NCBI GenBank assembly: GCA_040285825.1
Contig: JAUPSS010000003.1
Location: 1,302,001-1,366,000 of the forward strand
DNA: 64,000 bases
DNA from: Eukaryota sp. TZLM1-RC
Taxonomy: Eukaryota > Metamonada: BaSk clade
Reading direction: 5' to 3'
The notes under the pieces were generated by a model that saw only the letters and a list, made by a program, of their open reading frames with translations, ran no database searches and had not been told where the DNA came from. Shown piece by piece: positions 30,949-41,639 of this stretch (the stretch's first letter is position 1; each line of letters begins with the position of its first letter). Made by a program: the position numbers and the translations under genes.

Positions 30949-32490
30949 ATGACCACAAATCAAAATCTTCCCATTGTTATGTGCTTTGACCTTGAAACCT
31001 ATCAGGATGGTCATCTTTATCAAAATCATGATGGCCAATTTCTCCCTCTTGACGAGATTATCAACAAAAGGAGAAAAGAGGGTGCAAATTTCTTGAAAAA
31101 GAAAACTGATGAGCAAATGGGTGAGTGGATTTCTGATCAAAAAGTGTTTTTAATTTCGATTGTTGTTGGTAAGTTTGATCGTCATAATTTCTTTTTGGAG
31201 AGTAAATATTCACTTATATTGAGAATGAGTCCTCAAATCAGATTACCAGACATTGATATGGATGTTCAGGCAGAAATATTCTCTGACGAAAAAACCTTGC
31301 TTCGTAGGTTCCTAAACATTATTGGTGATCATCAACCCCATTGTTTTCTTAATCACAACTTAATGCAGTTTGATTTACAGGTTTTGAAAAATCGATTAAA
31401 CTATTTTGATTTACCATTTCCCACTTTTCCAGATGATACAGCAATTGATGTATTCAATCAACTTTCACCAAGATGGAGGGAAGTAGTTATCAGGGAAACT
31501 GGCTTTTTTCTTCTAGATACTTTGGTTTTTGCCAAAATAATTATCAAAATACCCTACGGACATGGATTAGGCACTCTGGCATATAAAATGATAAATGAAA
31601 AGAAAATCAAACTTCATCAGGAACTTTCTCATATTATACCAATTGATTGTTTAGCTTCTTCTCCTCTGAGGCAAAATTCAATTCAATATGGGCTTTATGA
31701 TTGTTTCCTTTGTCTGAATCTTTTCGTGCTGTTTCAGAAAGACAAAATTATTTTATCATCTTATAAAACCATTCGAGCAACCGTCAACTCAATGGTTAAA
31801 CATTCAAATGTGATATTCAAATTGAGAGAAACTGCTGTAAAATTTCAACAGTTACGTATTCACACCACTTGTTGTTTAAAGCTGTATTTACAGTCTTGTT
31901 TTGAACGTAATTTGTCATTACCACGAATATCTGCCCAATTATATGAATCATTAATGGCCAGAATTCGTTATATTTCAGCTGAGTATTATGGGCAAGAAAT
32001 GGTGAAACCAAAAAGTGTATTTCCAGAGGATTTTGAAAACTTTGTTTATGGTGAAGGAGATTATAGATTATCGACCACCTTTGAACAACAAAGGTTGAAC
32101 AAAACATTGAGTTATGTAGACCATTTGAGATATAGGCCTGAGTTTTTTCCACGATTTCCAACTGATGGCTTCAGTAGACCACCTCAGTATATGGCCCCAG
32201 TAATGTTTGCCAATTTTGAGAATAATTTGAAACTAAATTATGAAAAACATATCAATCGTTTTATTAATGTTGACTTTGACAAACCAGATGTGGAAAATGT
32301 GTTAGCAGAAATGCATAAGCTGGGTGAATACTCAACGCCATTGTCTACAATGGTTTCACTATATAGATTTAGGCTTCGTCAATTCAAAAACTTGTTTTTA
32401 GTTGATGATAGAGATTGCTTGAGTTCATTGTTTCATCATCCTGAAAATATTTCAGACCTTCTGAATGATGAATTGTTAAACAAACATTGA
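30949..32490 (+). CDS. DEDDy exonuclease domain protein leading into Fanzor1 (FzC copy 1)
   Basis: An open frame of about 513 residues from the first ATG. Exo I is VMCFDLET near residue 14, Exo II is FLNHNLMQFDLQVLKNR near 134, and Exo III is YGLYDCFLCL near 247. These are the three motifs of a DEDDy 3'-5' exonuclease as in B-family DNA polymerases and DnaQ-like proteins, though no polymerase motifs follow. The last 100 residues (ANFENNLKLNYEKHINRF, then LYRFRLRQF) resemble the N-terminal helical region of Fanzor1 proteins and lead into the broken Fanzor frames below. It may trim DNA ends during transposition, by inference only. Confidence 0.6.
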   Translation: MTTNQNLPIVMCFDLETYQDGHLYQNHDGQFLPLDEIINKRRKEGANFLKKKTDEQMGEWISDQKVFLISIVVGKFDRHNFFLESKYSLILRMSPQIRLPDIDMDVQAEIFSDEKTLLRRFLNIIGDHQPHCFLNHNLMQFDLQVLKNRLNYFDLPFPTFPDDTAIDVFNQLSPRWREVVIRETGFFLLDTLVFAKIIIKIPYGHGLGTLAYKMINEKKIKLHQELSHIIPIDCLASSPLRQNSIQYGLYDCFLCLNLFVLFQKDKIILSSYKTIRATVNSMVKHSNVIFKLRETAVKFQQLRIHTTCCLKLYLQSCFERNLSLPRISAQLYESLMARIRYISAEYYGQEMVKPKSVFPEDFENFVYGEGDYRLSTTFEQQRLNKTLSYVDHLRYRPEFFPRFPTDGFSRPPQYMAPVMFANFENNLKLNYEKHINRFINVDFDKPDVENVLAEMHKLGEYSTPLSTMVSLYRFRLRQFKNLFLVDDRDCLSSLFHHPENISDLLNDELLNKH

Positions 32491-33680
32491 TGGATGATTT
32501 ATCATCTACACAGACGCTGAAAATGTCCAATACAATAGCCCAAATTACGAAAATCAAACCACCTGAGCAATTTGACTTTTGGTCTAATATTCTCGATTTA
32601 AACCAACCAATGTTCAAACAGAAGAGCTATAAATTCAACAACATTATACACACAGAGGATTTAATATTGCAGTAGAATTTGTTCGTCAGGATTTTCAAGG
32701 TCAGAAATGTAAGCCAGACAACAAGGCTAGTATTTCTGATTTATATATTCATGATGTTGATGTTGATGCTTTTCAAGACAAACGAATTGTTGTTTGTGAT
32801 CCTGGAAAACGTGATTTATTGTATTTTGGCAGCAAAAAGACTGATGAAGAACTAGCCATGGTGCCTGAACATAAAACTGAACAGCAAAGAAATAGTCGGG
32901 TGAGGAATCAAGACAAAAAGTACAAATGGTTGAGAATGACTCAGATGTCCTGGTCTTTGAAAAGTAGGATGAATGAAAAACAGAAACGATGGGCGACAAA
33001 GTATACTGAGGTAGGTTACGACAGGAACTAAATGATAGAGTCTAAAGATACGACAAACACCGAATATGCAAACACCGAATTATCAGCATTTGCTGCAAAT
33101 TCAGCAACTTTTATAGATTTTTCCTACTTTGTGGTTGCCAAACTTCGGCAAGTTTTTTTTGACAATTGACTTTTATAGTCTTGACTTGTGGAGCATTCAT
33201 AAAATGCAAGCTTTTATTCACAAGCAAAAGACTGAAAGTTGGTTGTTAAAAAGCCTTGTTCAGCAGTTTGGCAATCCAAAAGACACTTTAATACTAATGG
33301 GTGACTGTGGTAAAAAAGGTTCGAAGAATTTGAAACATCATAGACCTACTCGAGGCATTGGATGGATCCAATTTCTGCAAAGGAATGGATTTGAAGTATT
33401 GATGATTAATGAAGCTTTCACTTCAGGAAAATGTCCTGTTTGTTTTGAAAAGGTTGCTACGTTTTTGAGAGTAACAAATCCCAGATTGTATAGAAGAGAA
33501 AAGACTCCTGTTACTACATGTCATGGTTTATTAGCTTTTAACAGTGAGAGTTGCAAACTCAGTAACAAAGGCTCAACAAAGCTTTTCAATAGAAATAAGT
33601 TGGCTTGTCTGAATATGTTTGCAATTGCTGAAGCCAGAATGAATGGTAATGAAAAATCTCAGTATCTGTGCTGTAGATAG
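32491..33680 (+). pseudogene. Fanzor1-like nuclease part of FzC copy 1
   Basis: Frames at 32,487-32,675, 32,656-32,850, 32,819-33,031 and 33,129-33,680 are pieces of one protein. In order: YKFNNIIHT and RGFNIAVEFVRQD (pre-RuvC-I), VCDPGKRDLLYFGSK (RuvC-I Asp), KYKWLRMTQMSW, LWSIHKMQAF, LILMGDCGKKG, RGIGWIQFL, INEAFTSGKCPVC (RuvC-II Glu, zinc ribbon), NPRLYRREKTPVTTCHGLL and NRNKLACLNMFAIAEA (RuvC-III, Asp changed to Asn). TnpB/Fanzor proteins are RNA-guided DNA nucleases; this copy is frameshifted and lacks one catalytic Asp. Confidence 0.75.
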
Positions 33681-33829
33681 TTTTTGTAATTATTCCACAC
33701 GAAAATTGATCGTGTATTTTATGGGAATTTCCCATAAATGGTTTTTATGTAATTTACTTGACCAACAACTTTTTCCAATGAAACCCAGCTTTAATTTATC
33801 AGGTGGAGGGCAACAAAGTGATGATGTTA

Positions 33830-35897
33830 ATTAGATGATGAACAAATTACTGATTCGATCAACAACTTTATCAATCAGTCATCAACTCCACTGTCACATC
33901 ACAAAATACTTGTTTGGCCCATCGCATCAGCGCTATTGTTTTTTAGGTGATTTGTTCAAGATGATTTTTGCTCACAATTGATCAATTCTGACGATGAAGA
34001 AAATACATTGATTCTTCTACCCTATAATAATGCATTTCATCAATCAATTTTGATTGCATCGGATGACGAACAATTTACCATTGGGCAACATTGGGTACTT
34101 CTTGCATTCTGGATCAAATCCAGAACAGTAAAAGCTTTTCTTTTTGATAGTCTTCGTCATAATGAAGATCAACATCAAAAAATTAATTCAATAATTTTTG
34201 AAAAACTTGGAATCAATATCAGTCAGAATTTATCAGAATTGTTTCAATCAAAATTGTATGATTGTGAAATATTCACCATATTGTTTGCAAAAAGAATGAT
34301 CAATTTGTTTTTGTCAAATCAGCACAATTCAATTGATCCAGCTCATGTTAAACATTTTGTCAACCAAGACAAAAGATGTTTTTATAGCTGTGTTGACAGT
34401 GAACGAAAATTATTTGAGACACAGAAATGCTCCTCTGTACAAAAAACCATCAGAAAAAGGCGAGCTGATGTATTGAGCAGACCTTGGGAACGTTTAAAAA
34501 CACTTTTCAATGAGAATCCACTGACTCAATTTAAATACCCTTTAATGACATTATCAAATGTCAAAACACAATTTATTCTCAAAATTCTACATTTTGATAT
34601 TGAAACTTTGCTGTTGGGTAAAAAGTTCAGTGATGAGGATGAAATAATTGTCATTGCTGCAAGAGAACATTCCATCTCTTACTGTCAATCTACAAGAAAG
34701 ATTGTTGCAAATTCTGTTTCTCATATTTTTACTCGAGAACAGATTGAATTAAATCTTTGTTTTTGTGATCTTGTAGAAAAATCAACAAGCAGAAATGAAC
34801 ATTATTGCAAAGTTGATGATAAAGATATCACTTTATATCATCATTCCTCTGAAAAAGAATTGCTGAGTTCATTTAAAGAATTATTAGAAACTTATAATCC
34901 TCATATAATATGTGGTTTTAATATTCTCAAATTTGACATCCCACATATTATGCAACGTTCTGAAAATGAGGACTTTTTTAAGGGTGAAATCGATGCTACA
35001 GAATGGGTTCAATTCTATAACTCAAATTTAATAGAATTGAATCACAAACACTTGAACCCCTTAATTGCTGGTCGATTTGTTGTTGATACTTGTAGTATTT
35101 ACACAAATTATTATCAACCACGCAAACTAAACACAGTTTCTAAAATTTTATTAGGGGAAAGTAAAATTGACCTTGATCCTCAATATATTGCAAAGTATTG
35201 GAAGGTTCAAGAAGATGATACCTTCTCAGATTTTTCCTTATCCCAAAGAAGAACTGCAGTTGCAGTTTATTGTTTAAGGGATACTGATTTAACCATGAAA
35301 TTATTTAATTTCTTTAACAATGACCAATTCATGGAAACTGTTAAACATAAACCTTATGATGGTTATAATGACAATCTAAAAAATGTCATCAGAGATCCGA
35401 AAATGATTGAAGTGATCGATGAGACAGTAATTAGGTGTCAGAAAATTTCTATTGTTGGTTTAGAATTCATTTGTGGTTATTATTTGCATCTTTTTGACTT
35501 AAACCCAAATGCTATTTTACCAAAAATTGAAACCCAATTATTTCGTGACGCTTTTCTTGTGGTCACGTCCCAAAGCGATGAGGAAAGTTCCCTTAACGCA
35601 AAGACAAAAACAGCTTTGCAAAATTCTCGTTGTTGTCCGTTGTTGGATTTCTATCACCAACACTTTAAAGAAAAACTTGTTCCAAAAGTTTTATCAAAAA
35701 AAGGAATCAGTAATATTTTGTTTTACACAATTGACAAACTGATTGTGAATTTCAAAAATAACATCCAGGAGCATTACTTTGCTTACTTGGATCGGTTTGT
35801 TGATGTTTTCTATGATGTCAAGAGAAACAACAATGTCCTGAAAAAGCAAGGTAAGAAAAACTTCCCATCATTCATCAAGATAAATCTCTCCTTCTAG
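33830..35897 (+). CDS. Ulp1-like cysteine protease + DEDDy exonuclease fusion (FzC copy 2)
   Basis: A 639-codon frame (33,978-35,897; coding similarity starts about 33,830 after a TGA). Counting from 33,978: H38-W, D57, Q90 and C96 in QHWVLL, FLFDSL and QSKLYDCEIF match the His-Asp-Gln-Cys order of the C48 (Ulp1/SENP) and adenovirus-type protease fold. The exonuclease follows: HFDIETL (Exo I, about 206), CGFNILKFDIPHI (Exo II, about 312), a KLNTVSKILLGESKIDL segment, and YCLRDTDLTMKL (Exo III, about 430). This is very like the exonuclease of B-family DNA polymerases. The C-terminus (NFKNNIQEHYFAYLDRF) begins the Fanzor1 N-terminal region. Confidence 0.65.
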
Positions 35898-37564
35898 AAG
35901 GATGTAGAGATATTGATGGCGAAACTTCTGCAATGAGAAACAAAGTCTCATCAATTACTTCGCTTTTCATTAATGACCAGATCCCTTTTTTACTTCCCAG
36001 TAATTTTAAAAGGGAAAAGTATTCAAAATTTGATTTTTCATCATAATCAAATTACTATTTGAGGGCAATGTTTTATATTAATAATTATTTAGAGGATGAG
36101 GAGAGTAAACTCTTTCATGCTCTGCCTTTGAAGAATTCTTGTATTCCCTCGTATATCAGAATTGACAAGACAAGTTTATTGGACTTGTTCTTTGTCCAAT
36201 TCAAGGACATTCTTGGTCCAAGGTCGTCTTACCAATGCAATAATCAAGCTGCTGATTTAGTTTTATGGGACACCGTTGTAAAAATGGACGAGATTAAAAA
36301 CACGGAACTTTATTCAGAAAATTCCAAGTACATCATGTCTAGTATCGAGACTGATGGAATAGCAGTAAGTTTCATTCAATCTAGAATGGACTTGAAAAAG
36401 TACAAAGTAACTGCAAAAGAATTGAAAGATAAAGAAGAATATATTGATGACCCCAGCTTCAATCCTTCTGAATTCCAAGATATGACCCTTGCTGCTGCTG
36501 ATCCAGGACAATCTGATCTACTCTATTTTTCTGCCAATTTAGCTACCTGAATGACTCATTCAAAAAAGCCCGAGAGAGATAAATATGTTCAATTCAGGTA
36601 CACTCAAAATCAATGAAGATTTGAGTCGAAAAGTTCCAAATTCAAAAGAATAAGAGACAGCATACGGAATGACACTCTTATCACAATAAGTAACTCTACT
36701 GGTAGAGTGATTGATCTATCCAATTATGAACCATCTGAAAAGCAACAACAAAGGATGGATTTAAGCAGCAGTAAAATTAATCAAATGACTGAAAGAACAA
36801 TTAGTTTATTAAGAGGAAAAGTACCTCAAGAAATCAATATTCCCCACGAAATTGATTACTCATTCAATTTGAGAAATAATGATCACACGACTAAATCTGT
36901 AGCAGAATGGGAAGCAACTTTATCCCAATTCAATTCCAAAAGCTGCAGGTTTGATAGATTTATGGAGTATATTAAGAATTATGTGAATAGTATTGTTGGT
37001 GAAGTCTATCATCAATAAATATTTAGGAAACTAAGATGGTGGGCTGAGATTAATCGCACAAGATCTGATGCGAAGATGGTCAAGAGATTCAAATCAGTAA
37101 TTGGTGATCCAGGCCAAGTAGTTATTGGAATCGGAGACTGGGAACAACGAAAACACATGAAATTCAAAGAACCTACTAAAGGAAAAGGTTTGAGATTTCT
37201 ATTTAAATAGGCTGGTTATAAGGTCTTTTTGATTGATGAGTTTCGAACCAGATGCTGTTGTTGCAACTGTAAGAAAGCGGAGAAAACAGTTGAAACATTC
37301 CAATGGTGCAGAAATCCTAGGCCATGGAAGAGGCATGAGATGTCTATTCGTCACGGGGTAACCATGTGTAAATCATGCGAAAGTTTGTGGAATAGAGATC
37401 GAAATGCTTCGCTTAATATGTTGGCAGTGATGGAAGCACATGTAAAAGGTGGAGATAGACCGGAATACCTGCAGAGATTCAAGGTTGACAAAGGTTCAAA
37501 GAAAAAGGTATCAAGAAGAAAATCTTCCACTTCCCAAAAACTCAGTCCCTCTACATTGGTGTAA
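35898..37564 (+). pseudogene. Fanzor1-like nuclease part of FzC copy 2 (catalytic residues intact)
   Basis: Frame 36,059-36,550: YINNYLEDEESKLFHALPLK, then NSCIPSYIRID (a Fanzor1-type LPLR...IP..I.ID signature), SSIETDGIAVSF and AAADPGQSDLLYF (RuvC-I Asp). Frame 36,707-37,564 has two in-frame stops (37,016 TAA, 37,208 TAG) and carries RWWAEIN, VVIGIGDWEQR, GKGLRFLF, FLIDEFRTRCCCCNC (RuvC-II Glu, zinc ribbon), NPRPWKR, CKSCESLWNRDRNASLNM (RuvC-III Asp present). It is the only FzC copy with all three catalytic acids. It ends 41 nt before CHMP7, same strand. Confidence 0.78.
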
Positions 37565-37605
37565 AAAGGACACTTATTTCATTGTTATAGACATCATCTG
37601 TTTCA

Positions 37606-38880
37606 ATGAAACCATGTGAACTACCTCTTGAAGTGCCAGATTTCTACAATAAAGAACGTCTCAATGCTCTCTACAGACCATTTCGGCACTCAGACCCTGT
37701 CATGGTTCGAGACCTCACCTCCTTCTGGAGGTCAACAGTTTCCAGATACCTTCTTAAACAATGTACTTGCTCAATCAGAGTGTCCTCTTTTCAAGAAGCT
37801 TTTGACTATGAAGGGAAACGTCCCTCTTGTATACCGGAACTTGCCCAGCAGCTTTGGAAAAACAGTGAACTCTTAGAACCATGGAGATTTGCTGAATACT
37901 GCCTGTCTTCCTTCACTTCCAAAGCTATTTCTTTCTTGATCAAGTCCCCTCTTGAATGGGTAATTTCCAGAGTAAAATCTCCGTTTTCTGCTGATGATGT
38001 TCTCATCCATGTCAACACTTGTATGCAATTGTCTGATGAACTCTTTTCTTGGCTTATGGACCATTGTAGCACCAGTGTATTCTCATTACAAACATTTCGC
38101 TCAATTGTGACCACCAGCCCAGTTCTCTCCAGCAATACGTCAAAGTTAGATATCGAGGTTATTTTAATTATGCTTTTGCGCAAATTAAAACTGTTTCCTA
38201 TCTATTCAGATGATTCTGTTTTGGTCAACCTAACTCAATCAGGTTCTTTATTAAAATCTTTTGGAATTGTTGGGGTCTCTACCTCAAAATTAAAGTCTTT
38301 TTCTAATAAAGATTTGGAATCTTTGTTAAAGCTCAAGATATTGGAATTTAATTTTAAATTTAAAACTGAATCATTGTGCCATGATATTGATCATTTTTCA
38401 CAAATTTCCAAACATTTGCTTAAACAATCAAAAAAAATGGAAGCTATTTCTGTTTTAAAGAGAAAGCAACATTTATTCAAAGTTTATAAAGAAAAGGCTG
38501 GTATTTTGGAAAATTTAACTCAAATCATTACTGCAATTGAACAAGCCCATGATTCAAAGCTAATTATTTCCACCCTCAAAGAAGGAAATAGCATTATTCA
38601 AAAGATTTGTCCGTCTGCTGATGATGTGTCTGCCATAATGGATGATTGTTCTGTATCGCTAAGCTTAGTTCATGATGCTTCAGCAGTAACTTCAATGGTT
38701 GAAGACAGTGAAGTAATTGATGCTGAGTATCAGCAGTTGGAGAAGGAAATTGCGTCTTTGGCATTAGAGACCGAACCAATACCTAGCCATCGACCTCTAA
38801 TAGAAGAAGAGAAAGAAGAAGTAGTAGAAAACGAGAAGGAAGAGGCTGATGAACCAAAGACACTGGTTGAGCAACAATAA
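37606..38880 (+). CDS. CHMP7: CHMP7-like ESCRT-III protein
   Basis: A 424-residue protein. The N-terminal half (residues about 1-210) has the winged-helix-like region of CHMP7 with FWRSTVSRYLLKQC and WVISRV. The C-terminal half (about 225-400) is an SNF7 domain: HLLKQSKKMEAISVLKRKQ, LENLTQIITAIEQAHD, and an acidic end with IDAEYQQLEKEIASL. CHMP7 recruits ESCRT-III to the inner nuclear membrane during nuclear envelope sealing. Length is close to the human protein of about 453 residues. Intronless, intact, TAA. The start codon lies 41 nt after a Fanzor gene on the same strand. Confidence 0.85.
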   Translation: MKPCELPLEVPDFYNKERLNALYRPFRHSDPVMVRDLTSFWRSTVSRYLLKQCTCSIRVSSFQEAFDYEGKRPSCIPELAQQLWKNSELLEPWRFAEYCLSSFTSKAISFLIKSPLEWVISRVKSPFSADDVLIHVNTCMQLSDELFSWLMDHCSTSVFSLQTFRSIVTTSPVLSSNTSKLDIEVILIMLLRKLKLFPIYSDDSVLVNLTQSGSLLKSFGIVGVSTSKLKSFSNKDLESLLKLKILEFNFKFKTESLCHDIDHFSQISKHLLKQSKKMEAISVLKRKQHLFKVYKEKAGILENLTQIITAIEQAHDSKLIISTLKEGNSIIQKICPSADDVSAIMDDCSVSLSLVHDASAVTSMVEDSEVIDAEYQQLEKEIASLALETEPIPSHRPLIEEEKEEVVENEKEEADEPKTLVEQQ

Positions 38881-39297
38881 AATTTCTATTTCCATTTGTG
38901 GTTGATTTACATTAAGCGTTATAGTAAATAAGGACAAGTTCATGAACACTTCATAAACGCTTTTGGAAAATGTTTTTTGATGAATAGATGCTTTATTTTT
39001 CCAAAACTTACACTCATCATTGTAAATTACAAGATGTAATATTATTGAACTTACAGGAGCCATGATTTTGAATATCCTGAATGAGTTTAATTTGAAAATG
39101 AGATACATTCAGTCAAACAATAATTCCATTATGTTGCTGCATACTATCCATTGGTGCCAATAATGCACCACAGCATACCATTATTGAGTCGATTCTCCAT
39201 AATGCTGGTTGGAAGGCTTGTTGGAATGTCGTTTTTCCACCAACATACACAATATAATGAATTAGTAAAAGAAACTCGTTTATTGACACTCAGAAAC
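38881..39297. other. Intergenic region
   Basis: No supported gene. A 60-codon frame at 39,151-39,333 runs into the LINE-A copy and its first part has no recognisable content. Confidence 0.45.
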
Positions 39298-39898
39298 AAT
39301 GTTTTTAATATGGCAAGAAATGTAAGAATCTGATGTATTAAAGGGCCTCTGCTGAGAGAAACACTGTCATTGAATAATTTTGGTTCTGATGATAGAGGTG
39401 ATGTATACTGTGATTGGATTGAGAACTCTGAAGCTCTTGTTGACTTTGTCTCCTGTAATGTTACAAATGCCACTTTAGTTTAAAGAAGAAAACTTAATCC
39501 TGTAAGTGCTCTTGAATTTAAAGTGTATGAGAAACATAGAAAATATGAGAAAGATATCGAAGAAGCTAATGTTGATAGAAATAAACCACTTGTTTTATTA
39601 CTTTTCCATTTTCTATAAACGGAAGACTATCAGTAGAAACAGGAACTTTTTTGAATGACTTCCAATAAATGGTTCAAGAAAAAACAATGAAGAGATTTAA
39701 TGTTTTTTTATGGCGGTCGCGAATTCAATTTGCTATGTTAATAGACTACCTCAGTTTTTCACCGAATAAGAGAAGCAATGGCGAGAAAACAAGCAGATCA
39801 GGATTTTGTAGAGGAAATGTTCATTCATTGCAGTTAGTCCCATTAGTTCTGATTTAAATTTATTAAGTGTTGTAGTTCAATAACAAATACTATTGAAA
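39298..39898 (+). pseudogene. LINE-A 3' fragment
   Basis: Endonuclease and C-terminal region (FNMARN, RGDVYCDWIENSEA, then VQEKTMKRFNVFLWRSR) plus the 3' UTR ending GTAGTTCAATAACAAATAC. Broken by TGA near 39,332 and several frameshifts. It directly abuts the permuted FzB copy. Confidence 0.82.
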
Positions 39899-39899
39899 C

Positions 39900-41625
39900 T
39901 TCTATTTTGTGCAATTGATCATAACCACAAAAATTTGTGTATGTATTCAATTGGATCAAGAATGGATAATAACAATGTTGACCATCAACTTTCGGGCGGT
40001 GTTCTGAATCCAGAGGCAAAGAAGATGATTCACCCCCCGGTCCTGACCCATGCAACACCAAATTGCTATTTCGTACAGAATTTACACAAATATGTTATGG
40101 AATAGCAATGCCTTTGATGTGGGTACCGACACATGAAGAAATCAGCAATCCCGACTTCCGTCCGAGAACTATACTAGACCAACTGCTGATGAAAGGAGAT
40201 CGCCGAGTCCTGCGCCGCAACAAGTTTGATTGTTTTATAAGGCAAAAAAGAATAATGGGATTAATTGAAAAAATTAAACAAATAGCCAGTGGAAGAGAAA
40301 CTATAATTTGGTTTGGTAGTGGAGTTGATGGGCCCTCAAGACAAGCTGTGAAAACCCCAAGGAAGCGTAGTATAGTGTTTATTGAATAATTTGCTTATGT
40401 TTTATATTTTTATAGATACAAAAAACAGTGAATAAATGAATTTTATTGTTGACTGACTGATCTTTTCTCGATTGACATCCCCACCACAATGGCAAATCCA
40501 GAGTTGCTACTTCGAGGTCGTGTTCTTTCTTGGAAGTATAGCCATCCTCAAGAAAGGACAACTGTTGCTGTTGCCGCTGCCAACTTTTCCGCCGGTGTTG
40601 CAAAAGATGCAAAAGAGCCACAGTTTCGAACTTGCGAACTGTTAGCGTTTTGGGCTGTCGTCTTGCTCAGTATTATATACTGATACATCCGAACATGGCT
40701 CATTGGTTGTACCATCAACAGTTCTGGTATCAATGTCAGGATTTTGTGGTGATGGTCAATCCTCCAATCCGGTAACCCTTTGAGACCCACCGGGAAGTCT
40801 ACGAGGGTCTTTTTAATGCTTCTGACCCAATTATGTGGCCATTTTCCTCTGGGTTGTGATGAAGTAACTGGCAACTGGTGCCATTTTGACATCCGGAGCT
40901 TTTGTGTACTTCAAATGACGAACAGCTTCTGCCAAATTATGACAGATGGACCAATGCAATGGAAGTTCAACTTCTATAGAACGATGGCAGTCTTCTTTCA
41001 CTGCAAATCTCCGAAAAAATTTGCTTCTGCCGTTCTCAAAGATGCATCCGTTTCTGAGCAGCTACCTGGTTGGTACGAGCAACATCATGCTTACATTAGC
41101 GATTTGTTCGACCAACAAGTAGGTACCCCTGCTAGGTTCCAGGCCCTCTTGGAAGAAACTGACCTCCATTTGAACACTGAAACAGTGAACTTGATCTTCT
41201 TCTCCAATTTCCATGTTTTGTCGTTTTTCGAGAATACGGCGAGTGAAACAATGAATAGGCTCGCTCTGGCTTGCTCCGTATGCTACTCTCCAGGCTTCAT
41301 TTCATTCAGCCAACAACTCGAAAAACACTTTTTACGTTTAAAACCAAACCAACACATCTAACCTTTTTACAGGAAGAACCTTGCCACATATACCATTGCA
41401 TCGAATAATATGTTAGTGAGAGTAAGCTTCTCAACAGGTTCCCAAGAAAACCAAAAATCGCCGCACCACCAGACCATTCGCAAATTGTTAGAGCCAGTGA
41501 AGAACACGCTATGCCTGCCAAGAGTTGAAAGTGAAACTCGAGACTTTAAAAACAGGTTCGCCCTAGGCAACATCTAAGAACTGATGACGCCTATGAGCCT
41601 CCTACCGTTGATCCAATTGAATACT
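39900..41625 (+). mobile_element. Circularly permuted FzB/ORF-A element, copy 3
   Basis: Starts inside FzB at FCAIDHNHKNLC, runs through FRPRTILDQLL, NKFDCFI, GRETIIWFGSG and KTPRKR, then at 40,365 passes directly into the element's 5' end (TATAGTGTTTATTGAA). ORF-A follows (40,489-41,361, with a frameshift near 40,680), then the FzB N-terminus (TIRKLLEPVKNTLCLPR, RTDDAYEPPTVDPIEY), ending at 41,625. In copy 2 the two ends, PIEY and FCAID, are adjacent. The FzB C-terminal catalytic part is deleted. Confidence 0.72.
40489..41361 (+). pseudogene. ORF-A of permuted FzB copy 3
   Basis: First frame from an ATG at 40,489 (MANPELLLRGRVLSWKYSHP, then AVAAANFSAGVAKDAK); after frameshifts the second frame, 40,780-41,361, has NWCHFDIRSF, IMTDGPMQWKFNFYRTM, VSEQLPGWYEQHHAYISDLF and LEETDLHLNTE. 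Homologous to 18,702-19,558, with conserved aromatic and charged residues. Function unknown; mostly helical by composition. The second frame's conservation across copies suggests a constrained protein. Confidence 0.5.
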
Positions 41626-41639
41626 TTGATTTTGAAAAA

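Noticed and set aside
30949-35897. Polinton/Maverick or giant-virus DNA polymerase B locus
   Set aside because: The exonuclease motifs and Ulp1-like protease suggest it, but no polymerase palm motifs (such as YxDTDS), capsid genes, packaging ATPase or RVE integrase are present, and Fanzor sequence follows directly.
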